A DNA stretch of 63,819 nt, taken from positions 1 through 63,819 of the forward strand of contig JAGCCZ010000023.1 of assembly GCA_017651425.1 (NCBI GenBank), in the 5' to 3' direction. Source of the stretch: Bacteroidales bacterium. GTDB taxonomy: Bacteria; Bacteroidota; Bacteroidia; Bacteroidales; WCHB1-69. The position numbers were made by a program, and so were the translations under genes. Below the pieces are notes generated by a model, which was given only the letters and a program-made list of their open reading frames with translations, searched no databases and had not been told where the DNA came from. This document shows positions 54,206 through 61,223 of this stretch, piece by piece (position 1 is the stretch's first letter; each line of letters begins with the position of its first letter).

Positions 54206-55627
54206 TTATTTGGCGTTTCTGGCGCGGATCATCGCGCCAGTCTTGGCTTTGCCCACCCGGATATAGTCTAACAGCGGACGGTTGGAGGGGCAGATGAAGG
54301 AGCAGGAGCCGCACTCGATGCAGTTCATGATGCCGTTCTTCTCGCAGTCCTCCCACCGTTGCAGTTGGGAGAGGGTGCACAGCAGGGTGGATTCCAGTCC
54401 CATCGGGCAGCCATTGACGCATTTGCCGCAGCGGATGCAGGGATAGACTGGACCGCGCTTGCTCTCCTTTTCGCTCATGAAGAGGAAACTGGACATACCC
54501 TTGGCCACGTAGGCGTCGAGGTTGGAGATGGCCTTGCCCATCATTGGGCCGCCGGAGATGATCTTGCCGGTGTCCTCGGGAATGCCGACGGCGTTGAGCA
54601 CGTCGCGGATGGGGGTGCCTAAGCGCAGGCGGAAGATCTTGCACTGCTCTTTGGGGATGGATTTGCCGGAGACGGTGGTGTAGGCCTGCACGATGGGCTT
54701 GTTCTTCTGCACGGCTTGGTAGAGCACGTACATCGTGGTGATGTTGTTGACGATGCAGCCCACGGAGATGGGCAGTGCCCCGTTGGGCACGCTGCGGCCG
54801 GTGATGGCCTTGATGAGCTGTTTTTCCGCTCCCTGCGGGTATTTGATCTTCAAGGGTTGTACTTCAATGTTGGTGAACCGTTTGGCCATCTCCACCAAGG
54901 CGGCGATGGCTTGGGGCTTGTTGTCCTCGATGCCGATGATGGCCTTTGGGGCGCCAGAGGCGATGAGGGCGCACTCGATGCCGATCATACACTGCTCGGT
55001 GCGCTCCAAAATCACGCGGTTGTCGGTGGAGATGTAGGGCTCGCACTCGGCGGCGTTGATGATGAGGTACTCGCACTTCTGCTCGGGCTTGAGCATATAC
55101 TTGATGTGCGTGGGGAAGCAGGCGCCGCCCAGGCCCACGATGCCGCGGTCTTTCATACGGGCGATGATCTCGTCTTTGCTCAGCTTGATGTCGCGGATGA
55201 TGTCGGGGGTGGTGTCGATGCTCTCGTCCCACTCGTCGCCTTCGCGGTCGATGACGATGGCGGGTTTCTTGTAGCCGGAGATGTCGGCAATCATATCGAT
55301 TTTGCTGACGGTGCCGGAAATGGGAGCGTGGATGTTGGCGCTCACGAAGCCGTTGGCCTCGGCGATGAGTTGGCCCACCTTCACCTTGTCGCCCTTCTCG
55401 ACGATGGGCTTGGCGGGGGCGCCGAGGTGCTGGGTCATATAGACCACGGCCTGGTCGGGCAGCGGGAATGTCTCCACGTTGGCAGAGTGGGCGAACTTGT
55501 TGGCCTCAGGGTGGACGCCACCCATGCTGAAGGTCTTTTTGCCTAATTTCTTGACTTCGGCCTTGATGTCTTGCGTTATCTCGTGGGCCAGTTCATTGGC
55601 CAGCTCTTTGGATCTTTCGATACTCAT
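54206..55627 (-). CDS. rnfC: Rnf complex subunit RnfC
   Basis: 473 residues. An N-terminal extension of about 30 residues precedes 'FSMGGVHPEANK'. NADH/flavin-binding region with 'GIVGLGGACFPTHIKYML', then SLBB-like part, and two C-terminal 4Fe-4S motifs, 'CIRCGKCVNGCP' and 'CIECGSCSFICPSNRP'. RnfC takes electrons from NADH in the ferredoxin:NAD+ oxidoreductase that pumps Na+ or H+. 4 bp after rnfB. The rnfD, G, E and A genes, expected next, are absent here. Confidence 0.93.
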   Translation of the reverse strand: MSIERSKELANELAHEITQDIKAEVKKLGKKTFSMGGVHPEANKFAHSANVETFPLPDQAVVYMTQHLGAPAKPIVEKGDKVKVGQLIAEANGFVSANIHAPISGTVSKIDMIADISGYKKPAIVIDREGDEWDESIDTTPDIIRDIKLSKDEIIARMKDRGIVGLGGACFPTHIKYMLKPEQKCEYLIINAAECEPYISTDNRVILERTEQCMIGIECALIASGAPKAIIGIEDNKPQAIAALVEMAKRFTNIEVQPLKIKYPQGAEKQLIKAITGRSVPNGALPISVGCIVNNITTMYVLYQAVQKNKPIVQAYTTVSGKSIPKEQCKIFRLRLGTPIRDVLNAVGIPEDTGKIISGGPMMGKAISNLDAYVAKGMSSFLFMSEKESKRGPVYPCIRCGKCVNGCPMGLESTLLCTLSQLQRWEDCEKNGIMNCIECGSCSFICPSNRPLLDYIRVGKAKTGAMIRARNAK

Positions 55628-55631
55628 AGTA

Positions 55632-56510
55632 CTATGCTTGTGCGGGTTGTTTGACTTCTTGTTCTGCGGGTGCGGCCTCGGCGGGCGCGGCTTTCTTCTC
55701 AGGGAAGTTCACGGCGTGGATGGCGCCGGTGGGGCACTCGGCCACGCACTTGCGGCAGGCCTTGCACTTGGTGTAGTCGATGTAGGCGAGGTTGTCGGTC
55801 ACGGTGATGGCCTCGAAGGGGCACACCTTGGCGCACTTGCCGCAGCCGATGCAGGCGGCGTTGCAGTTCTTGCGGGCCACGGCGCCCTTCTCCTTGTTGT
55901 TGCAGGCCACATAGACGCGGCGGTTGTTCTTGCCTTTGTCGCGGATCTCAAGTACGCCGCGCGGACAGGCCTTGGCGCAGGCCTTGCAGCCCACACAGAG
56001 CTGCTCGTTCACCTCGGGCAGATGGGTCTCGGGGTTGATGTGGATGGCGTCGAACTGGCAGGCTGCCACGCAGTCGCCGCACCCCAAGCATCCGAAGGGG
56101 CAGGCGCCCTCGCCGGAGAAGACGGTGTTGGCGAACGCGCAGGTCAGCGCCGAGTCGTACATCACCTTGGCGGGCGAATGCTCGCAGGTGCCGTTGCAGC
56201 GCACCACGCACACCTGCGGGTCGCGGGTGGCGGCAGTGATGCCCAACACCTTGCCGATTTTGTCGTAGTCGCCGCCCGGACAGTAGGCGATGCTGGTGTC
56301 CATAGCCTTCACCATCGCCTCGGCCATGGCACGGCAGCCGGCAAAGCCGCAGCCGCCGCAGTTGGCACCGGGCAGGCAGGCCTGCACCTCATCGATGCGC
56401 GGGTCCTCTTCCACGTGGAAAACTTTTGATACAAAATACAGAATCACAGCCGCTATCAAGCCCGTAAGGCCTATGGTCAATGCGGCGTAAAGGATAGTTG
56501 TTGTTGCCAC
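55632..56510 (-). CDS. rnfB: Rnf complex subunit RnfB
   Basis: 292 residues. An N-terminal membrane helix (about 6-27), the 4Fe-4S motif 'CGGCGFAGCRAMAEAMV' and several ferredoxin-type motifs, including 'CLGCGDCVAACQF', 'CVGCKACAKACP', 'CIGCGKCAKVCP' and 'CKACRKCVAECP'. RnfB is the ferredoxin-facing subunit. Ala/Glu/Pro-rich tail. First gene of the leftward rnfBC pair, with promoter box at 56536-56543. Confidence 0.95.
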   Translation of the reverse strand: MATTTILYAALTIGLTGLIAAVILYFVSKVFHVEEDPRIDEVQACLPGANCGGCGFAGCRAMAEAMVKAMDTSIAYCPGGDYDKIGKVLGITAATRDPQVCVVRCNGTCEHSPAKVMYDSALTCAFANTVFSGEGACPFGCLGCGDCVAACQFDAIHINPETHLPEVNEQLCVGCKACAKACPRGVLEIRDKGKNNRRVYVACNNKEKGAVARKNCNAACIGCGKCAKVCPFEAITVTDNLAYIDYTKCKACRKCVAECPTGAIHAVNFPEKKAAPAEAAPAEQEVKQPAQA

Positions 56511-56535
56511 TTTGTGAGTATTTTAATTAAGACCG

Positions 56536-56543
56536 CAAAAATA
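56536..56543 (-). promoter_or_regulatory. -7 box (TATTTTTG, minus strand) for rnfBC
   Basis: A TAnnTTTG match 25 bp before the rnfB ATG. Confidence 0.65.
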
Positions 56544-56616
56544 AAAAAAAATGGTGTATGTCGGGAGGAAAAAAATGCAGAGGGGTTGCAGAGGCCTGGG
56601 AACGTCGGCAAAACCT

Positions 56617-56708
56617 TTACTTCACCACCCTCACCTCGCACTCGGTTTCCATCGCGCAGCCGTCTGGACTGCTGGCCGTGAGCGCCACCCGAGTGGCGTA
56701 GGCACGTT
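56617..56708 (-). pseudogene. Remnant: 3' end of a surface-protein gene, copy A
   Basis: About 28 in-frame codons ending in TAA read '...VALTASSPDGCAMETECE' and so on. The same 'SPDGCAxExE' string occurs at copy B (57511-57595). There is no upstream coding continuation. Confidence 0.5.
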
Positions 56709-57510
56709 TTCTAATCCTTTAAGCATCCCGGCGGAATAATCTTAACCCCATCGGGGCGGGAATATGCCATTTTGCCCCTGTGAGAACTATCATCACAGTC
56801 GGGTTCGCGTATAGGGATTTGCTGCTCTTGCTTGTTATGCTCGCGAATCAGATTTTTATGGTACTTATATACATGATGGCACAAGGCCGGTAGTAACAGT
56901 TTTCCAAACAACGCTTTTTTCCAACGCCTCCCTTTCGCGGCAAGCAGGTTTTATGCATCTTGGATGCCGACTCCCGCGCCGCGAGAGGGTGTCGGTGCCG
57001 TCGTTCCGCCCCCACACGGCGCTCCTTCGTCGCTTGTGTGGGGTTATTGAGAGGGTGTCCCTCCGGGACAATAGAGGTAATCATTTTCCTTGAGCTGCCC
57101 CGACAGGGGCAAGAGCTCGGTAGCGCTGCAACCCCTGGGAGGGGTGCGTGCGCGGGAAAGTCGCGGCGCGGGAGAGGGTTGAGACGATGTTGTGCATTGC
57201 TAGCCGCGAAACGGGTGTGGGGTTCGACGAGCCTGCGTGAGGGATTGCAACGGAAATGATTTTGGTGGGAATGCGTTCCCTGGCGAGACGGAGGTTCTGC
57301 TTGACACTTCGCGTCTCGCGGAATGGTGGTGGGTTCTAAGCCAAAATCATTGCAGTGGAAAGCCCGACGGCGCGGCGGCATTTGATGGAGTATGCGAATG
57401 CAATGTGATTCCGCGCCGCCGTGCCGGCACGCCCAAATAAAAAAGATGCAAAAGCCCTGATTTGTGCCATCAGGTATATAATTCCTTTTTTTTTGTGCCA
57501 GCCTCGCTGC
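56709..57510. repeat. Gene-free island rich in GC hairpins and inverted repeats
   Basis: No convincing gene. Contains CCC-ATC-GGG, CCCC-GACA-GGGG (near 57105), GAGACG...CGTCTC (near 57287-57319), the palindrome GTGCCGGCAC (near 57420), and a wider inverted repeat AAATGATTTTGG/CCAAAATCATTG (about 57254 and 57341). This looks like a patchwork of dispersed non-coding repeats. Translations in all frames are low-complexity and unsupported. Confidence 0.55.
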
Positions 57511-57595
57511 TCATCTCTCACAGGTCACGAACCGCTCCGCCTCCGCCGCGCAGCCGTCGGGCGAATCTAAGAGGGTGGCCACGAAAAGGAATACC
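57511..57595 (-). pseudogene. Remnant: 3' end of a surface-protein gene, copy B
   Basis: In-frame codons ending in TGA read '...VATLLDSPDGCAAEAERFV' and so on, similar to copy A. The two copies lie about 0.9 kb apart in the same orientation and flank the hairpin island. Confidence 0.5.
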
Positions 57596-57616
57596 GGCGG
57601 CCCAAATACCGTTCAA

Positions 57617-57802
57617 CTACATAATAGCATCCGCCATTAGGTCTTTGCGACCTATTAAACTGAAAACGACGATGTTATTGTCCTCGTTCAGGATCCGTAA
57701 TGTTCGAAGCATCTCGTTCAACGTGGAACCGCTGGTGGTCACATCGTCGATAAGGAGCACGTTCTGGTCTCGAATGGAAGTGCAGAGCCGTTCATTGTCA
57801 CG
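57617..57802 (-). pseudogene. Remnant: 3' end of a phosphoribosyltransferase gene
   Basis: About 60 codons are readable to TAG at 57617-57619. They contain the PRPP-binding loop 'NVLLIDDVTTSGSTLNE', then 'MLRTLRILNEDNNIVVFSLI'. This is a type I phosphoribosyltransferase (ComF-like) C-terminus with no N-terminal half. Upstream its frame runs into the end of the PIN toxin gene in a different phase. Confidence 0.75.
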
Positions 57803-58211
57803 TTGCAGATTGCAACAAAACCAGCAACTGATTGTATGTCAGTATCGGGATGCCTTTGTGCTCGCCAAGCTCGATGATGTCTTTGTCACCGCTGACGATG
57901 TAATCCACAGGCACACTTTCGGCCATAGCCAACAGGTAAAGGTCTTTGACATCGCGGATAGGCGAAATCGCATCCACGGTTATGTCCGTGAAAAAGCAGA
58001 CATCATACACCATCTCGAAAAAACGGCGGCGGGTTTCCCGGGGAATGATGTCGTCGAATTTTGGGCGTGAAATGACTATGCGGATTTCATCCAGCAGCTG
58101 CTCACAGACATACACCTCCACATCATGGCGGCAAAGCACATCCTTGATGGATGCAAGGCGTTTGCCAATCATGAAGGAGATCCAAAGGTTGGTGTCAAAC
58201 AGAATTTTCAT
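57798..58211 (-). CDS. PIN-domain toxin (putative ribonuclease)
   Basis: 137 residues. PIN fold with the acidic active-site set visible as Asp6 ('ILFDTNLW'), Glu42 ('LLDEIRIVISR'), Asp90 ('DVKDLYLLAMA') and Asp109/Asp111 ('SGDKDII'). Metal-dependent RNase; VapC-like or PF13470-type. Its start overlaps the antitoxin stop by four bases (ATGA). The last codons are fused against the phosphoribosyltransferase remnant, so the native C-terminus may have been altered. Confidence 0.85.
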   Translation of the reverse strand: MKILFDTNLWISFMIGKRLASIKDVLCRHDVEVYVCEQLLDEIRIVISRPKFDDIIPRETRRRFFEMVYDVCFFTDITVDAISPIRDVKDLYLLAMAESVPVDYIVSGDKDIIELGEHKGIPILTYNQLLVLLQSAT

Positions 58212-58399
58212 TTCCCGTAGCGTACTGCGTTCACTTCATCGGATATTTCCTCGTCAGTCATTTGCGGTGTTTTCGGGCAGGATTCGAGAAAACGCTCCAC
58301 GGATGCGCGACGTGTGCGGACAGACCAGCCCATCCGGGCGGCCAACGCCTCAAAGAAGCTGTAATCCGATGAGGGAATGGATAATACAATGTCTTCCAT
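58208..58399 (-). CDS. Antitoxin partner of the PIN toxin
   Basis: 63 residues. 'LSIPSSDYSFFEALAARMGW' followed by a basic-acidic tail 'TDEEISDEVNAVRYG', a form seen in small antitoxins that pair with PIN toxins. The DNA-binding fold is not clear. Co-translated with the toxin; promoter box TATCTTTG on the minus strand at 58475-58482. Confidence 0.78.
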   Translation of the reverse strand: MEDIVLSIPSSDYSFFEALAARMGWSVRTRRASVERFLESCPKTPQMTDEEISDEVNAVRYGK

Positions 58400-58474
58400 A
58401 ATTCATGTCATTAATATGTGTTCATTTTATGAATACGGCAACGAATCACAAAGGGATGCCGCATTTCGATTCGG

Positions 58475-58482
58475 CAAAGATA
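58475..58482 (-). promoter_or_regulatory. -7 box (TATCTTTG, minus strand) for the toxin-antitoxin pair
   Basis: A TAnnTTTG match 75 bp before the antitoxin ATG. Confidence 0.6.
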
Positions 58483-58606
58483 CATTTTTTCCGATTCACC
58501 GCAATTCCATTCCTCGTTTTTCATCGCCTCATCGTCTTCATTGCCCAGCCAACGTACACTAATGACGAAATTTTGCATTTTACGATTTTTCCTCATTATC
58601 TTTTTG

Positions 58607-58614
58607 TATCTTTG
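58607..58614 (+). promoter_or_regulatory. -7 box (TATCTTTG) for lpd
   Basis: A TAnnTTTG match 56 bp before the lpd ATG. The preceding intergenic stretch (58400-58606) shows nothing else but the divergent box. Confidence 0.6.
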
Positions 58615-58670
58615 CCGCCGTGTAAAATGACAATTAATTAACCATATACATAATCTTTTAGCTTTTAACT

Positions 58671-60062
58671 ATGTTTGATCTTATCGTTATCGGCAGCGGC
58701 CCTGGCGGGTATGTGGCTGCCATCAAGGCTTCTCAACTCAATATGAAAGCGGCCGTCGTGGAACGTGCCGAAGTGGGCGGCATCTGCCTCAACTGGGGCT
58801 GCATCCCCACCAAGGCGCTGCTCAAGTCAGCCCAGGTTTTCAAATATATGTCGCACGCCGCCGAGTACGGCCTGCAGGTCGAAGGCACCGTGAAGCCCGA
58901 CTTCGAGGCGGTGGTGAAACGCAGCCGCACGGTGGCCGAGACGATGAGCAAGGGCGTGCAGTACCTGCTCAAGAAGAACAACGTGGAGGTGATTGCCGGC
59001 TCCGGCAAGCTGCTCCCCGGCAAGAAGGTGGAGGTGACCAAGGCCGACGGCACCGTGGAGGTGTATGAGGCCAACCACATCGTGCTGGCCACCGGCGCCC
59101 GCTCGCGCAGCCTGCCCAATGTGCCCCAGGACGGCAAGCACATCATCGGCTACCGCGAGGCGCTCACGCTGCCCCAACTGCCCGAATCGATGGTGGTGAT
59201 GGGCTCCGGCGCCATCGGCAGCGAACTGGCCTACTTCTACTCCACGATGGGCACCAAGGTCACCATCGTCGAATATATGCCCCGCTTGGTGCCGGTGGAG
59301 GACGACGACATCGCCGCCACCCTCGCCCGCTGTTTCCGCAAGGCCGGCATCAAGACGATGACCGGCGCCGCCGTCGAGAAGGTCGAGGTGGTGGACAACA
59401 AGTGCAAGGTCACCGTCAAGGACGCCAAGGAGAAGGTCACCGAGCTGGAGTGCGACATCGTGCTCTCCGCCGTGGGCGTGGCCACCAACATCGAGGGCAT
59501 CGGCCTCGAGGAGTGTGGCGTGGCCGTGGAGCGCGGCAAGGTCGTCGTGGACGACTACTACCGCACCAACGTGGAGGGCGTCTATGCCATCGGCGACATC
59601 GTGCACGGTCCTGCCCTCGCGCACGTGGCCTCCCACGAGGCTGAGGTCTGCGTTGAGAAGATCGCCGGCCACAACCCCGAGCCCGTCGATTACAGCAACA
59701 TCCCCGGCTGCACCTACACCACACCGGAAATCGCTTCCGTGGGTCTCACTGAGCGCGCCTGCACCGAGCAGGGTAGGGAAGTGCTTATCGGCAAGTTTCC
59801 CTTCACCGCATCCGGCAAGGCCACTGCGGCCGGCAGCCGCGACGGCCTCGTCAAGGTCATCTTCGACAAGAACACCGGCGAATGGCTCGGCTGCCATCTC
59901 ATTGGCGACAACGTCACCGAGATGATCGCCGGCGCCGTGATGGCCCGCAAGAACAAGATGACCGGCAAGGAGGTCATCACCTCCGTGTTCCCGCACCCCA
60001 CGATGTCGGAGGCCATTATGGAAGCCGCCGCCGACGCGTACAAGGAGTGTGTACACTTGTAG
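58671..60062 (+). CDS. lpdA: Dihydrolipoyl dehydrogenase
   Basis: 463 residues. FAD-binding 'VIGSGPGGYVAAIKA' at the N-terminus, redox-active disulfide Cys39/Cys44 in 'GGICLNWGCIPTK', NAD-binding 'GSGAIGSELAYFY', and catalytic His in 'VFPHPTMSEAIMEAA'. E3 component of 2-oxoacid dehydrogenase or glycine cleavage systems; no E1 or E2 genes lie nearby. Its own promoter and strong GC-biased codon use suggest steady expression. Confidence 0.94.
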   Translation: MFDLIVIGSGPGGYVAAIKASQLNMKAAVVERAEVGGICLNWGCIPTKALLKSAQVFKYMSHAAEYGLQVEGTVKPDFEAVVKRSRTVAETMSKGVQYLLKKNNVEVIAGSGKLLPGKKVEVTKADGTVEVYEANHIVLATGARSRSLPNVPQDGKHIIGYREALTLPQLPESMVVMGSGAIGSELAYFYSTMGTKVTIVEYMPRLVPVEDDDIAATLARCFRKAGIKTMTGAAVEKVEVVDNKCKVTVKDAKEKVTELECDIVLSAVGVATNIEGIGLEECGVAVERGKVVVDDYYRTNVEGVYAIGDIVHGPALAHVASHEAEVCVEKIAGHNPEPVDYSNIPGCTYTTPEIASVGLTERACTEQGREVLIGKFPFTASGKATAAGSRDGLVKVIFDKNTGEWLGCHLIGDNVTEMIAGAVMARKNKMTGKEVITSVFPHPTMSEAIMEAAADAYKECVHL

Positions 60063-60076
60063 GGGCGCTGCGTGCA

Positions 60077-60102
60077 TAGAGACGCGGCGCGCCGCGTCTC
60101 TA
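60077..60102. repeat. Perfect 26-bp palindrome, GAGACGC family copy 2
   Basis: Arm TAGAGACGCGGCG followed directly by its complement, 15 bp after the lpdA stop. It may act as its terminator, though no T run follows. Confidence 0.75.
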
Positions 60103-60127
60103 CAATGCGTCCGTTAATTGTTGGAGG

Positions 60128-60148
60128 TTCCGCCGCGGTGCGGCGGAA
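60128..60148. repeat. Hairpin with 9-bp stem and 3-nt loop
   Basis: TTCCGCCGC-GGT-GCGGCGGAA, perfect, in the lpdA to membrane-protein gap. Triloop form like those downstream of tRNA-Leu. Confidence 0.6.
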
Positions 60149-60181
60149 TGGTGATGGTGATAATGGTAAAATTTGGATATT

Positions 60182-61141
60182 ATGTTTAGAAAAGCAAGTT
60201 TCATATTGATGTTGTTAGTTGCGGTGACAGTCTCTTTCGCGCAGAATGGCCCCACTGTTACCCGTGTCCACTATTCTGACACCACATGGCACGATAGAGG
60301 ATTCGATGTCTATATTGGTGCCGGCATGTTCATCGGCAACAAGTACAATGCCAACTATTACAACGGCAGCAACCTCAACGAGTGTAATCTGGATTACGTG
60401 TTTCACAATAATAAATATTGGATGGATGAGATTATGCAGGAGATTGTCCGCCTCTATCCCAATGTGAGTATCAATGACGAGGTCTATTTTCAATATGATC
60501 CTGCCATGAATAGCGATTTCAACTGGAATTTGCACTACAAACTCAAGACCATAGTGTCTCTTGGCGCACGCTACAAGCTCCGCGACGGGTGGGGCATCTC
60601 CTTGTCCTATTCTTTCTGCAGGTTGACGACGGCATCCAGCATTCTGTTGCGCACGAATTCGGTGTCTGGAAACACGACTTTGCAACCGGAGATGTATTTT
60701 CAAGGCAAGGAGGACCGCTCCATGATCGACTTGTCCGTGTCGTATGTTTTCAGCAAGATGCATCCCGTCGTGAAACCTTTTGTGGAGGTTGGCGCGCAGT
60801 TCAACTATGCGAGGGTCAAGATGCTGAATGCCGTGATCGGGGACAAGACATTCAACATGATGGATCCCTACATGGGTGAGAGCTATTATCCGGGCATACA
60901 GTCATACGATGTGGTGTATGGCGGGGCCGGCTACGGATTTTCCGCTTCGGCGGGACTGAAGCTCGTGGTCGCCAAGGGCGTGTCATTAGACCCCACATTT
61001 TATTTTACAGCCAGTCATTTGGCCATCTACCAGACCAAGAACGGCCCGGAACAGTACCAGACCGGCAATAGATTCACGCCCAACTACGGTGTTTTAATAA
61101 GGGTGGTGATGAATGATTTTTTCTTCGGACGTAATAGATGA
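60182..61141 (+). CDS. Outer-membrane beta-barrel-like protein
   Basis: 319 residues. Signal peptide to about residue 20 ('VTVSFAQ'). Alternating hydrophobic strands with aromatic girdles ('WGISLSYSFCRL', 'IDLSVSYVFSKMHPVVKPFVE', 'GYGFSASAGLKLVV') suggest a beta-barrel or porin-like fold. A ~70-residue segment after the first strand, rich in Asn and Tyr, may be a plug or loop. No named family recognised. The ATG at 60182 is preferred to an upstream TTG because the signal peptide begins here. Confidence 0.75.
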   Translation: MFRKASFILMLLVAVTVSFAQNGPTVTRVHYSDTTWHDRGFDVYIGAGMFIGNKYNANYYNGSNLNECNLDYVFHNNKYWMDEIMQEIVRLYPNVSINDEVYFQYDPAMNSDFNWNLHYKLKTIVSLGARYKLRDGWGISLSYSFCRLTTASSILLRTNSVSGNTTLQPEMYFQGKEDRSMIDLSVSYVFSKMHPVVKPFVEVGAQFNYARVKMLNAVIGDKTFNMMDPYMGESYYPGIQSYDVVYGGAGYGFSASAGLKLVVAKGVSLDPTFYFTASHLAIYQTKNGPEQYQTGNRFTPNYGVLIRVVMNDFFFGRNR

Positions 61142-61194
61142 TGAGGATGCGATAAACAATCGTAATGTTTTTGAAATCTTACACTGAATTTTAT

Positions 61195-61223
61195 GGAGAC
61201 GCGCGGTTGTGCGTCTCTTTTTT
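61195..61223 (+). terminator. Terminator of the GAGACGC family (copy 3)
   Basis: GGAGACGC (61195-61202) pairs with GCGTCTCT (61211-61218, last pair G-U) followed by a T run to 61223. It lies between converging genes and overlaps the stop of the leftward one. Confidence 0.82.

Noticed and set aside
54159..54644. N-terminal extension of the small lipoprotein into rnfC
   Set aside because: The signal peptide with lipobox begins at 54158 and the extension is an out-of-frame reading of rnfC.
57180..57360. tmRNA or RNase P RNA
   Set aside because: The phrase GGGGTTCGACGAG recalls tmRNA, but no tRNA-like ends, tag ORF or RNase P core sequences could be matched.
56848..57381. Open frame of 177 codons in the hairpin island
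   Set aside because: Arg/Pro/His-rich translation, driven by GC-rich inverted repeats; no domain, no conserved start.
56617..57595. Insertion sequence or transposon
   Set aside because: No transposase-like reading frame, no terminal repeat with target duplication found; left as a remnant and repeat island.
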